64,000 nucleotides of DNA from Papiliotrema nemorosa (lineage: Eukaryota; Basidiomycota; Tremellomycetes; Tremellales; Rhynchogastremaceae). The translations under genes were made by a program, and so were the position numbers. The DNA lies in NCBI GenBank assembly GCA_032158125.1, contig JASKOT010000003.1:124001-188000 (forward strand), read 5' to 3'. Below, piece by piece: positions 12,148-24,666 of the stretch. Position 1 is the stretch's first letter, and every line of letters begins with the position of its first letter. A model generated the notes under the pieces. It was not told the origin of the DNA, did not search any database, and saw nothing but the letters and a program-made list of their open reading frames with translations.

Positions 12148-13132
12148 TAATGGTAGCCGACAAGTAATCACGTGGAGATGTCACGCTCTTCTCTGTACGC
12201 TATTCAATCGTAAGACAGGCCCATTCCTCTACATTCATACTTGGATCTCACTGCACGTGTCAATGTGGCGCATACGTTCCTTACGTTCACTCGGACCGAA
12301 GACGGCCGGTAGTTGTCCTCTCCAGACCGAGAGATCGACGCGACCACCCTCGAAATCCTCATGACCTTCCTTTGTTCTAAATTGTCCTGAGGCCAAAACA
12401 CGCTTATCCCTTCTGCGACCGGAGGTAGAAAGATGGCATGATGCCCATTTTCGGTATCCTGTTGACGATGCGGACATGAATGCAGGGGCCAAAGGGGTGC
12501 CCAGTTGCATGTACAGAGGGGCTTCCCAGTATCTGGAAACTCCTTTGACGATGATCATGCTGTAATTTTACACTTTCGGCATAGGGTGGGGGAGGTGATG
12601 ATATTCCTGTACCGCATGGAACGGTAGTCTCGGTGTCTGTAATGTGGATCTTTAGCATAAAAGAAGGGTGGATGTGGACTGCCTCGTGCTTGTTGTGTCG
12701 AATATTCCGTCACTTTGCATCATCCTCATTCAGCCTGGATCAGATTGTCGAGGCCTCATTATCATTTTGTCCAACCGATATCCCTCTCATTCCCGCATCA
12801 TCATCGTCGTGACGAACGGCGACGTGTATCACTTCATCATCACGAGTCGCCTTTTGCCCTTCACCCGTTGACCATTCTCAATCATCAGAGCAGTATTGCT
12901 CCACCAGCTGACATCGTCTCTCGATCAAACAGGACCTCCGCCATTTTGTCTCAAACACCCACGAGGGCCATTCTTTGCGATTATTGTCATTAGTGACTTC
13001 ACGTTTCACTTGCCGTAATTATCTCCACCCGCGACACGAGCTCATCGTCTTTAACGCCCACCCTGCACTGCGGCTTTGGATCCCTTGTTGTCGAGGCGTA
13101 CGGGGTTTTGCCTACTACGACAGTCCCCCAAG

Positions 13133-13178
13133 GTGAGTGATGCATGCTACACGAAACGACAACTAATTGAAAAACCAG
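13133..13178 (+). other. Candidate 5' UTR intron
   Basis: 46-nt segment beginning GTGAGT and ending with an AACTAATTG branch-like sequence and CCAG acceptor. It matches the short introns of neighbouring genes but lies outside any coding frame. Confidence 0.4.
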
Positions 13179-14953
13179 GTCTGCAGAGCTGCCAAACACG
13201 CGCGCGGCTCTTGCACAGTTTCGTAAAACACGCCATCCGCCCTCGTCGTTACAGGGTCGTCCTCGCTTTGAGGACTGGCCCGATTATCAGAACGCTTGAC
13301 CACATCGACGCCGCAAGCTCATCGAGACAGTCGTGAGATACTAGGAGAGTGATTTCTACTCCTTCGACTCAGGTGAGAGCTCAAACCGGATCTCTGAGGA
13401 TTTGATCACCCTTCAACCTCTTCTTCGTACGCGGCAATTGGTGACTGGAATCAGAGGACGCCTTGTCGCTCTCTCGGACTTCCCTTGGATAAGGAGCGGC
13501 ACATCTGCGGAAGTAAACATCCCGTCACCGCGTTCTCAGCTTCAGCCTGCTCGGCATCGCACGAGGAGTGGAAAATTCGCGACATATTCGGACTGATCCT
13601 CGCTTCCTCGAGAGCAATCCGTCATCAACCACTCGAACGTAGACTTCGTTGATCTGCTCGAAGGCGTGGCCGGACAAGACGGACATATACATTATTGTCA
13701 TTACCGTGGGTGTCGCTCTTGCATCTCTTTCAGTTGGCTTCAGCTCTTACCCCTGCGTCAGAGAGAGTTCTTTTCCGTGCCTTCGCGTTTCAAACTGTGT
13801 CTCTCTGCCTCAAGTGGTTCCTGACGTGACTCGGCGAAACTTCTAATTTGGAGAAGTCTTATTGTGCATGAAACGGATGAGGCGTGCGTGTGAGAGATGG
13901 GTTTCTTTTTGTTCTCTCCATCGTCGACCCGGTCGTCCGTCTAGAGCTCCATCGTCGCCTCATCTCTACCCGGGGCTTGTTCCTCGATGACATAGATCCC
14001 GGACGGCGAGTTGGGTTCAGTGGGAATTTCAGGAAACATCAAGCGGTGGCGTACACAGACCAGGAACGCATGGCCCAAAAAAAAAGCTATCCTGGATCGC
14101 CTCCAGAGATCGGTGGCGTTTCTCTCTCTTCACCTATCACCCCTTGCATTTTGCCTCGGAGTGGCATTTTATCGCTGTTTTAGACTATCCCCCCATTCGT
14201 TATGCTTTTGACGGCATCATGTGGACACTAGCGTATTTCTCTTTTCCCTGACGATCCCTCTTCCTGTAAGGCTACGGCCGTGGTCTTCTGTGCCAATGGG
14301 CAGCCCGGCTTTGCCCTCTGGCTCGTGGTGTTCATCTCGGGAATGGATTACCGCCACCACGACAAGATCCGTTCTTGATCAACCTCTCCACCGAGCGAGG
14401 GAGCGAATGGCATACCCTCCTCAGAGAGGGACCGCATGCCCTCCCCCCCGAATGTCTTGTTTTGATGACGAAGGATGTTCGAAACCCTATTTTTCGCCCT
14501 CGGCGGAAATTTCCCTGACCACTGACCCTCATCCTCCTCCCCACCTCCCTTGTAGGACGTATCCCTCCGACCCCGCATCATCTTCCCTGTGATCTACGGC
14601 TCGAAGCCTTTCTGGGACATGCTGCTCAGACGGAGCATCTAATTTTTCTCCCACTACTTTGTCCCCGTCGTCTTCACCAAAGCTGTGGGCCTTGGATCTT
14701 TCCACCCTCCTGCGCCTCTGTTTCTGGCTGATACATCAGGGATATCGTCATAAACTTTTTTCCCTTCCAGCTTAGACTATCAGAATCGCCTCCTCGTGAT
14801 TTCCGCAGTCGCTGAAGGTATACCGCAAAGGTACGAACGGGATATCCTTTTCAGCCTTTTTTCGCCCACCCCTACATCACACAACCGCCCTCACTTGCTT
14901 TGGGACTATTCGTCGATCAGGAATTTAGCCAGTATCGGCGGCGCGTCCAAGTG

Positions 14954-15077
14954 GTAAGTTCAGCATTTCGCTTTTGTATGAAACGATTCGCGGGATATCA
15001 AGGGTATTGTTCTTCACATCTCATATCACTAGCACACCTTGTCTCTTCGTCGCGCTGATACTTGTTCCTCTCTACAG
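14954..15077 (+). other. Candidate 5' UTR intron
   Basis: 124-nt segment with a GTAAGT donor and a GCTGATACTT...CTACAG 3' end, just upstream of the homeodomain start codon. It is the best candidate for a leader intron. Confidence 0.45.
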
Positions 15078-15285
15078 CGTATACAATTGCTGCACCATAC
15101 ATCAAGCGGCAGATCTCGCCCGACTAGTTGTTACATCGAAACGACAAGACGAGGGGTAGAGGAGTTTGAATGCGGCGGACGAAGCGGTGAAAAGGTACGC
15201 CCCGCGGCATCTATCTTGTCGTACCTGAAGACTCCTTTTCGAGGCAGCAGCTGATCTCATTCGATCAGTTGGTCTGTAGCGCACA

Positions 15286-17555
15286 ATGGGAGAGCGTGAT
15301 ACACGCCGCAAGCATGTGCAGAGAGACACGTTGGGTCTTTCGACCGTGGATCATACATACGACAATGAGCGTCGTTCCCCTGTCGCGCATTCCGACGATT
15401 CCCGCGAACATGGCAATCCGGCTGCTCAGAGTGTCGGCTCACGTCAAGGATCTCGCTATCATCGAGATGATCGATATGTCCCACCTCGACCCGAGCGCGA
15501 TCATCCGGTGGAGGGTGGACGACTAGGGGGACCATCTCGAAATTCCCCCGAAGCTCGGACAGCTTCTCCCGTTCTATTCCCTTCTTCCATGTCATCTACA
15601 CATCGATATACGAAGGAAGACCGCCAATTTGCATTCGCAGATCGTCATTTGGACAGTCATCGGTCAACGACGGCCACTTCGAGCACAAGTCGCAATCCAT
15701 CTGTTCCCCCACCACAACCTTCATCCTCTTCTCGTCCTATATCACACACCACGCATTCCCGCTCTCAACCACCTCCTTCGCCTCCATCGTCTCGAGGTAC
15801 ACTCCCCCACCTATTGTCTAGTACTTTACCGCCCATGGACACTCGTCATTATCGTCCATCAAGCTCTTCTTGGGATCGGAAAACCGAGCGCTTCCCATCT
15901 CCGCCAGCTTCGCGTGGCGACGCGTATCCCGCAGCTCCAAGATCATCACATCGACAGCCGATTCCAGAATACGACATGAAACGGACAGCTTCACAGTCAT
16001 CTTACAGATCTGCATATTCCGCCTCTCGACCGACGGGACGAGTTTCGACATCCCCTTCATATGGCTCAGACGGGGAGGATGAAGACTTGGCATTAGCACA
16101 TGAGACTGGCGGCAACGAGGGTGCTGGTGCTGGGCCGAGATTACGGCGACCCAAACGCACTCGAGTTCTGATGACGCACATTCAACAGCATCGTCTGGGA
16201 GTCCTGTGGAAAAGGGTGCGTCTAAAATTTCCTGTGGAAGAAAAAATTGCGCTGACTTGTAGTCCAAATTCCCTTCAACTGCAGAACGTGAAGATATCGC
16301 CGCTGAAGTTGGTTTGACCCCTCGACAGGTCCAAGTGTGGTTTCAGGTGAGTTAAAAAAAGCTCAGGAGGCCCGTCGCATTCGGCTGATGCAAGTAGAAT
16401 CGTCGTCAAACGTTTCGAAAGCAAATCGCCACAAACACCATTCCACCAGGTTCCGATCCGGCGGATTATGCAGATTTGCAAAAATCTCCACGATCAAGGC
16501 GTCTATCACTCGAAGCTGCTAGCGCGGCGAACACAGCAGACGAGCGAGATAGAGTTTCTCAATGGGCCGAGGCGAGTTCAAGCTCGACAACTAGCAGTTT
16601 TCCGTCTCGACCCCATACGACTCATCGAGCCGTTTCCGGCTTCTCGATACCTCCACCCGGTAAGTTTGTATGCTCGTGAGACCGCCAAGGACCTTTTGCT
16701 GACCATGCAGATATTGTTCTGCCTCGTCCGCCACGATCTGCGGGTTCGGGTCCTTTTGCTCATGGACCACCTTCGCCACCGCGTCGTATACTTCATCCGG
16801 AACCACCACCTCCAATTTGGGCTCAAGAAACCCCGCCTTTCCGGCCTACGACCGCGTCCTCTGGCTCGTCGAATAACCCACCATCGAGTGCTCACACGGG
16901 ACAGACATTCAGACCATGGTCGCGACCTGGGCTATCTCTCGAACGATCTGCGTCCCACTGGTCGGATCCCCATTCTAGAGTCATGATACATTCGCCCTCG
17001 CCATACTCGCCACCACCTACCGCTGACCCCATTTCAAGATCACATTCCAGCGCTTATCCGGAATATGGAGATCAACAACGAAAGCGTTTCAAGGGGTATT
17101 CGCAAGATTCCGATGGTCCAGTATTGGATCGGGACCAGGTGCCCCAAAAAAAGGGGAATACTCAGCGTCATATCGCTGAGGGTGATATGGAAGCGAAAAC
17201 ATCACACCTTCCGCCTAATCTCGCTGCATTGGCCATCAAACGACCTGTAGAGCTGGATCATACGGGGACGGAAAGGATGGGTACGATCTTGCCTAGTCTA
17301 TCCACCTTGGTAGATGGATTCGGACAAGTCCCACCTCGACCTCGTTCGACCGATTTTTTACGCCGAAACGAAGAAGACGTGATTGATCTGGCTTCGCCGA
17401 GAGAGACATCTACACGAAGAGGTGATACTCAGAGCCCTTTGCTTCGAAGCGGCGATCAGGGTAAAAGTCCTTATCGATCGGAAGGACGGGGTGAGATGGA
17501 CGGCCGATCGACTTCGAGTTCGAGTTTGCCCCGATTCAACGATCTTTTCAGGTGA
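15286..17555 (+). CDS. Homeodomain transcription factor
   Basis: Four exons (15286-16215, 16263-16346, 16398-16659, 16711-17555) give 706 residues. An in-frame TAG lies three codons before the ATG, supporting the start. The homeodomain is split across three exons: it begins RRPKRTRVLMTHIQQHRLGV, continues FPSTAEREDIAAEVGLTPRQ, and the recognition helix reads VQVWFQNRRQTFRKQ with the invariant W-F-x-N-x-R. It sits at about residues 290-350. The rest is disordered, rich in Ser, Pro and Arg, with no second domain. A nuclear DNA-binding regulator is a safe inference; target genes cannot be read from the sequence. It does not carry features that would tie it to the mating-type homeodomain genes. 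Confidence 0.9.
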
Positions 17556-17809
17556 CTCGGCAAAATTTCCTGCTGTGCCAACAATGATCTCGCCCGCGAA
17601 TTCGAAGAGGTCGGGATATGCGAATTCTCTGGCCGTCTCTACCCGAGACGATTGTAAACGTTCCGTGCACATCCAGTTGCGATCGTAATCGGAACAGCAA
17701 GTCCTGAACACCGTCTGGGTCAACCCACATGGTCACACTAACTTCACGTCTAAAGCAAGCCCAAATGCGGCGCAACATAACAATGCAAAATATAGTATAG
17801 TGCTACATC

Positions 17810-19907
17810 TTACATCAAGCCTTTCCGGTCCTTGGCGTAACACACGCTCCAGTCGACCTCGGACTGTGACCAAGCTTGAGTCTCGACAAACGATTCGACC
17901 TCGCACATGAGGTGTTCTACAAATCCAGATTGCTGACACGCGATATGTTCGATCGGTACAAGAAGATCGCTTCTTGTCAATGAAGAGTCTCAGACCGAAT
18001 ACTCACTTGACAAAGATTCTCACGTAATTCTTCCTACCATCGCCATCCTCTCCCGGGGGAGCTTCCGGGTCAGGCTCCCAATCACCCAAATGACATCCTA
18101 TACGTTCAAACACGATTCTTGAGCCGAACGGGATGATTTCAGAAGTGATAAAAGTTCGCTTGTCGGGTAATGAATCTGTCGACAAGTCTCTTTGTTGCTT
18201 GAGAATACCCATGGCGTTGAGAATCTCAATCATCTCATTGTCGTGACCAAAGTCGACAAAGACACGTCTTCCACCAGGAGGGAAAGTCGATTCGTCCCGA
18301 TCCAGAGTTCTATTGGTAGTAGTCTGATCCTCGGGAAAACTATCGGTGAGACGAGCCAGAAGCTCATTCACCCATCCGGCCTGTTTCAGTCAGCTTGAGC
18401 TGCGCACGTGCAGGTCATTCCACTGACACCCATGGTCTTGCCGTACGGCTGATGCGTCAGCACGGACAACTCTGCCAATCGCGATTTCACTGACACTTCC
18501 TTGTCCGACCTCGTAATATCTTGAAGCGTCTCGCCAGTGACCGATGACGTCCCACTCGTCTCTCGAGAAAATCCCACACCACCTAGACCAAGCTTCCCAG
18601 TCGGTACCACCGATCTGCGAATCGTACGGACACATATCGGCTAGACAGATCAGGTCTCGGGTATTGAGCAATGGTCGAGGTGCAAGAAGCCTATTGAGTC
18701 GATCTCGAGCCGGTTTCAGCAGGTCGAGTAGGCCAGACAGATCTCTCTCTGCTCTGGGTGTAAGTTGGCGAGATCAAGCAGGACTTACTGGTTGTTGAAG
18801 GCTGGACAGTTATGGACAGAGAGTGTGTTGTTTGAAGACTGCCCATAAGCCCTTTTCCTCGTCTAAAAATCCGGTGCAGGGATAAGACTTACCTCTCCTT
18901 CTGTTATGACCAAGTCGGGAACGGGCAGTTCTTGCACCGGCTTGAGCTTGAACGGTTGCTCGTTGTAACCCTGTACTCGTCAATCACATTTGTCTCGCAT
19001 GGAGACTGCAGCCTACATCCATCCAGTACCCAGCAGACTCGACTACGCGATCTGATCCAGATGCACGGATGAATAGACCTTCTCCAGTCTTGACCAAGGC
19101 TCGGTACAGAGCCACCATCTCCCTACCCGATCTCCAAGCGCTACCTATCAGCTCTCATACCGTCGATCTATCCCTGAAGCACTGCTTACGCCTTTCGACC
19201 CTGGTTGAGCAGATGATCGAATTGCCATCCGGTCATTTTGAGATCTGCCTTGTCTAGAAAAGCCAATTCTGCCCTTCGCCTTGGAACCTGGATCGCCCTG
19301 TTTGCAATCTTGTCAAGGGCTTTTTGCATACAATGACCGGCTGTCGTCGTAGGATACCTCGCCGCATGTCTGTGTAGCTGCACGTCACTTTGCCGCCCGC
19401 GTGTTCTTCAAATTGCCCCATCGTGTCTCGAGTGAAGCAAAGAGGGAAACGCACCAGGGTGACTTGGTTGATCTCGCATCCTCTAGGTAGACCCCTCTTT
19501 CCACCTCCAGGTCCACCCGATCTCCAAGGTGCATAAGCTCCAGAGTTCTCCCACCACACACTGTCCAGTCTCTCTCCTTCTCCGAGAGCGCTGCACAGAG
19601 ATCTAAAGTAGCAATTGCCGTAGGAAGATACGTCCCATGCTACGAAAATGACAAAGGCCAAAATGGCAGTTGTGACCACTGCAGGGAACGTGTGAACTTG
19701 GGGTGACCTCTTTCGTCGACGACGACGTATAAAGCTGACATTGGGAGAATGGGAAGGTCGGACGTTGGCTGGACTCGGAGAGAGGGAACGGGTAGGTCGG
19801 GTTGCGGGGGTTGAGGTGGAGGTTGTGGCTTGGGACGAGGCCTGTTGTGCGGATTGTTGGGCTGCCAGAAGAGGTGTACGGGAAGTGGGACCGGGCGCTG
19901 ATGACAT
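17810..19907 (-). CDS. Membrane-anchored histidine acid phosphatase (phytase-like)
   Basis: Branch-2 histidine phosphatase. Near the N-terminus is one hydrophobic span, VVTTAILAFVIFVAWDV, preceded by RRRRRKRSP, so the enzyme is probably type II with its catalytic domain outside the cytosol. The catalytic motif reads LHRHAARYPT (usual RHGxRxP, with Ala at the Gly site). The C-terminal proton-donor motif is FGHDNEMI, and SVHNCPAFN and SAGYW segments are family-like. The 3' end is restored by a 37-nt intron, giving VRIFVNDLLVPIEHIACQ and a Cys-containing C-terminal segment (MCEVESFVETQAW) as in phytases. The start is uncertain: ATG 20024 would add 39 residues. Substrate (phytate, other phosphomonoesters) is not decidable. 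Confidence 0.85.
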
Positions 19908-20160
19908 GTCGGTCGAGGTGGTTGTGCTATATGGCCATGGTATTGGTCGAGGTGAAGCGATTCTCGAACAAATGTTCGGGGTCAAAGGAGATCTCACAGT
20001 CGGACGTTCGTGACGCCATGGCATTGATCAACATCCGATGTGATGTACTTCTCATAAGCATGCAGACTTGTGGTGCACGTCAACAGTGCCAAATAGATGC
20101 AGCTCATCGTATACCAATGCAAGGTGTCCATGCCAAGTCTAGTCGATACAGATTGAGCAA

Positions 20161-22738
20161 CTACATAGCCCACACTTTGGCTGCACCATCCCGTCCACCC
20201 GTCACCAAGTACTTGTCGACAAACCGCAATTTCTCCGCTGGCCGTATATGCCCATTGACCACCAACCTCGAATGCGCATGCGTCGTCCGATTGTACACTT
20301 CTATCCCATTCTCTCCTGTACACGCAATGATCTTCCGACTGTCAAATTGCAGAGCAGTAACCGGGAATTCGTATCGGTGGGTCTCGACTATACTGCCTGT
20401 ACGTATGTCCCAGATCTGTATGTCAGCTTTATCCACACTTTCTGAATCATGCCGAAATCTCACCCTGACCGATTTGTCGAGTCCACCAGTGATGATGGAA
20501 TTCTCGTCAAACTGAAGGCAGGTAACGGGAGCGGTATGTCCGGTCAGAGTGCGGTGAGCCTGACCCGTGCGCACTGTGCATCAGACATCTAGACGGTTTC
20601 GATGGACCTCTCGACTCACTGTCCCACATGCGGACTCCACCATCACCAGAACCACTCGCCAAAGCGTATCCCCAGAATTGCAGACCCCCGACGAAATCCT
20701 GGTACATCTCCCAACTGCCGTCCGCATATGGCGGAGTGGGAATGGCGAAATTCGGGCCGGTGGCAGCTGCCAACAATGCAGCGCCAGACATTTGAGAGAG
20801 AGTCGTAGTCGAACTGGAAGGCAGAATGTCATCATACGCCATACGGCCGAAAGACGTGGATGACCGATGTGCTAGTTTAGGCGCTTTGGGTCGAGGAGGC
20901 GGGGAGTTGGGAGGGTTCGAGATTGCCCAGAGAATGTCCATGACCAAGACACATTGCCCTGTCGACACGTCCCATTGTCGGAGGGTCTTGTCAGAAGATC
21001 CGGTTACCTAGTCATCAGCAAATTCCTGGACCACCATGTGAAGACGTACAAGAGTCCCATCTTCGTAGCACAGAGCGCTGATGGCTTTCGAGTGACCCCC
21101 CAGAACTCTCACACAAGGCCCGTTCTCCTCCACTTGTGAAGCGGTGGTAAGCATCGAGGCGTCCGTGTATCCACTTGGACCTTCTTCCCAATCATCCGAA
21201 TCATCTTCGCTGACAGACCGGTGTTCCGTTATCTTGTCCAGTACACTTCGATCCGCCTCACGTTGATTCACTCGTTGCAATCGGTCTTCGTAGTCTTCGA
21301 CTATGCGCAGATCCCACAATCTGATATCTCCATCTGCTCCTCCAGTCAGACAAAGGGTATCCTCGACCTGCAGTGCCTTGACAGTACCTATCCGTCAGCT
21401 TGATCTCAGTCTAAAGACACAGGCAGCTGACCATTATGTCCGCGCAATTGGCCAATCTTTTCGCCATCACAAAGGTCCCATACCTGAACAATTTCATCCT
21501 GACCCGCAGTGACGAGCATTCCGTACGGCTCCGTAAAATCTAACGCCGTGATGGGCTGTGAATGACCCTCCATGCTCTAGCTATCAGCACCTTTTTTCAG
21601 GCAACAGCTTACCATGAACGCCACACCAGGTGGTAGCTCGTCGTGCTCAGAAGGTAGGAATGCTGGCCCTTTGCGCCTCCTCGAGCTACGGTGACTCGAT
21701 TCCGCTATCAAGCTTTGCGGGAGAGCCTTTGTACCGGCCGCAGAGGTCATCGACGGGGACGCCATCAGCTCCTGGACTCCTTCAAGCTCATCGTCCAGCT
21801 CCAGCTGTTCCTCCTGAAGCCGTAGTAAGCTGGTTTCCAGTCTACGGCGGATATCCTCCAAAGCGTCAATCTTTGCAGAGACTTCGAAAATTTCAGAGTG
21901 TATCAAGGACTGCCATCAGCTAATAGGCCTTCCTATGATAGAGAGTCTACGCACCGCCCTGACATTCAGGTTCTCCTTATCTTGCGCTATTTCATCCGCC
22001 TGCTTGACCAAATCCTCCAGATGCAGCTTTCCCTCTAATCTCCTCATATCCTTCCTCTCCCGCCTCTTCTTCCTATTCTTTCGGCCAACACCCAGCCCAT
22101 CATGATCCTCACTTTCCCCCTCGGTCAAGAGACCCCTGGCTCTGTCTCCCAGCTTCTTCAGCCCAATCTTCTCATACCCAAGATCCGCATCGACGAGTCC
22201 GCCTCTCATCATCCGCCGCCTTTGCTTTGGCAGTTCTGAGGAAGGGACGGTCGCTTTGAAGCCGCGTATTAGTGAAGGGTGGAGGTCTCCTTCGGAGGGC
22301 TGATCCAGCGACATATGCATTAGCTTCTCTACTGCCTCTTGGATTGTCAAGCTATTCGCGGTCGAGCTGAATGGGAGATTGGATAGACCGGAAGGAAGGG
22401 CCGTAGGGAGCCGCATGAGGGTGGTAGGCCGAGCAGGTGGGAGACCCTGACGAGATGGACCGGCTGAAGGGTTTAGATATTTCGAATGCATGAGAGTCGG
22501 GGCGACTGGAAATGAGCAAGAGTGAGAGATGGGGCACAAGACCAGATGACTTACGGTCGGAGAGAATGCGTACGCTCTCGGAACGACGATGCTCTGAGCC
22601 TTGAAACCCCATCAGGACTTCCTTTGCAATGTGTATCGATCCAGTCAGAGATGGGAACCCAGGTGAAGAGATCGGATCAAGGGCAGCTTTGAGCGGCGGA
22701 TTCCGAGCTTCGTCCTGGGAACGAGACGAGGCCGCCAT
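20161..22738 (-). CDS. MDV1: Mitochondrial division protein, WD-repeat adaptor
   Basis: Mdv1-type adaptor linking Fis1 on the outer mitochondrial membrane to dynamin-related Dnm1. The N-terminal half (from ATG 22738) is the Fis1-binding-type region, with [20 protein letters not shown] and a basic stretch. A coiled coil follows at about 21,780-21,920 ([20 protein letters not shown]). The C-terminal half is a WD40 propeller: [71 protein letters not shown], ending [15 protein letters not shown]. The Asp/Ser-rich insert in the middle blades (near 21,150-21,250) is typical of fungal Mdv1. At least seven short introns. The alternative, a Caf4-type paralogue, is not separable by eye. Confidence 0.9.
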
Positions 22739-23045
22739 GATTCGACTTGCTGTACCCCAAGTCTGGACTTGAAGCTACCAATAGGACCTGGAGCGCGTTC
22801 CTAATGATTCGTTCAGCCTCTGAATGGCTCTCTATATGTTCTCGCTGGGTATATCTGTTCGGAAAAGACGAGAGAGGGGGAACGTCATGCAAGTGGCTTT
22901 GAGGTTTCGGATCCGAATACGCCCTAGAATGGAAATTTTGATCCCGCTACTCTCCTCCACCTCTGAGGTCCACTCGCTTGAGGCCTCCCTGCTCATCCAT
23001 TTGACGCATTCAAAGCCTCACAGCATAGCCCAGGGAGACGCAGGG
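22739..23045. promoter_or_regulatory. Bidirectional promoter, MDV1 / RNase III-like gene 1
   Basis: 307 bp between divergent start codons. The frame from 22824 is continuous with the RNase III-like gene, so a longer N-terminus is formally possible, but ATG 23046 opens a more typical disordered sequence. Confidence 0.45.
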
Positions 23046-24397
23046 ATGGCCACGACGTCCTCTGACCGGGAGCTTCACTCTGTCTCAGAAACAAGCGCCC
23101 TGCCGGCCAGGCCGAGCAGCGAGATCGTTTCCCTCCCGCCTAAGCCGACAGGCGCCCCTCATATCGCATCTGTCCCCTCCTCACTTCCGCCGAGGCCAAC
23201 TCTAGCAGCTATACATGCAGCTGTGCAAGGCCCTCAAGTAATGAGATCCAAAGGTCATGCCAAACAGTCCGAAGTGGGCCCGTCCCCGTCCCCTTCAGGG
23301 ACTTCGAAGTCGGGGGCGAAACGCAAAGTCGAGGAAAGCGACGGGCCGAACGCTGCAACTGTGGACACAAACAGACCTTCAAGCTGCCAAGGTTCAGTCG
23401 TTGCACCAAGATTGGGACAGAGCAATCGAGAACCGATTCCTATCCTGCCGACTCCCCTTCCGTCCAAGAGGTTTCGAAAAAACCCTCTCAAGCGCGCAAC
23501 ACTCTTTCCTATCGAGCAGATACCCACATACCCTTTACCTCCTTTGCCACCTATCGACAATCCAGCACTTCTCAAGCAGGTGTTCACCCACATGAGCCTG
23601 TTCAAGACTGTCAAGGGCAAATTCGAAGATCCCGAGGATGATCAGCCCAAACACTATGAAAAGCTGGAACATGTTGGAGATAGCCTTCTAGGGATGATCG
23701 TCACGACGTGGCTACACGAATCGAAACCTGGTCTTACTCCTGGCACTGCTACGGTGAGCAACTAAACTCCCTACTATCTAGCCAAGATGACGGATAGCAA
23801 CTCAAAGCTCACTTGGTGTCAAATGCCACCCTTTCCCACCTATCTGGGTTGTACAACATGCCGCAGCGACTCAATGCTGATCCAAATCTCCTTCCTGTTC
23901 TACGAGCATCGACCGACGTCCGAGCCGCCCTGGTCGAAGCCTACATTGCGGCGGTCTACGTCTCTCATCCAGTCGAGGACCGCTTTACCATCGCTGTGCC
24001 TATCATCGATGCGTGGCTTAGAGACATGTATGATCCTCTGTTCGACTTCTTCTACACCTACATGAAGCGAGAATACGATCAGCACTCCAACGCTGTCGGT
24101 GCTGACGACGATGGCAATGTCATCGTGATGGACGAAGACGAAATCGCAAGGGTCGATGATCTCGCCCGAGGAATGTTTTTGCTGGTCCAAATGCACTGCG
24201 ATGCTGTCGCGAGGGAGTTCAGGTGGGAGGAAGATAGATACGAGACCAGTATCGGGACGCTGTACAGGATGCGAGTCATGGTAGACGGGATGGAGTTAGG
24301 GGAGGCGACTCGAGCCGGCAAACAACAAGCAAAGGATGTTGCCTCTTGGGAAGCGGCCAAGAAGTTGGGTCTAGCCGATGTGAGTGAAGTACACTAG
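23046..24397 (+). CDS. RNase III-domain protein with C-terminal dsRBD-like segment (paralogue 1)
   Basis: Two exons joined in phase across an intron near 23755-23799. After about 160 disordered residues the motif PLPPLPPIDNPALLKQVFTH opens an RNase III fold. The signature helix reads HYEKLEHVGDSLLG, keeping both Glu and the Asp of the canonical ERLEFLGDS. The second catalytic helix reads AALVEAYIAAVYV: the Glu is kept but the Asp found in A-D-x-x-E-A is Ala. The C-terminus (RMRVMVDGMELGEATRAGKQ then AKDVASWEAAKKLG) looks like the second half of a dsRNA-binding domain. It is not Dicer: no helicase, PAZ or second RNase III domain. Non-Dicer RNase III proteins act in RNAi in Cryptococcus, and related folds occur in mitochondrial ribosomes; which applies here is open. 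Confidence 0.82.
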
Positions 24398-24666
24398 GAT
24401 CGCGCTGAAACTAGGCCTAGAACTGCTCGCCATACCCATTCGACCATCTCTGGAGACCAAACGACAATCGATATGACTCAATTCGACTTTAGCCACGGAA
24501 GGCAAGAAACGGTGACGAGACAAAGTGTACAAACATCCGGTATGAGTAATGAAAATGACATGATACGACTAGTACGAGCGGGTATACGTGTAGACCAGTG
24601 AAAATTACAGGCAGATCGACATGAGCTTTCGTTACATTCGTCCTCCTATGCATCCCTCTTTGACTC

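Larger units (their letters stand above)
12148..15285 (+). promoter_or_regulatory. 3.1-kb promoter and probable long spliced 5' leader of the homeodomain gene
   Basis: No frame in these 3.1 kb shows a domain or coding-like composition. The DNA is pyrimidine-rich and contains several intron-like segments with good donors, branch sites and acceptors, and many upstream ATGs. Long, spliced, uORF-bearing leaders are common for fungal transcription-factor genes, so I read most of it as promoter plus leader of the gene starting at 15286. The first few hundred bases must also hold the 3' UTR of the mL45-like gene. Confidence 0.5.

Noticed and set aside
15286..17555. Mating-type locus homeodomain gene
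   Set aside because: No partner homeodomain gene, pheromone or receptor gene is nearby, so the mating-type reading is unsupported.
17940..18002. Alternative C-terminus of the phosphatase from a later acceptor
   Set aside because: That frame has no family similarity, while the 37-nt intron gives the expected V-N-D motif and Cys-containing end.
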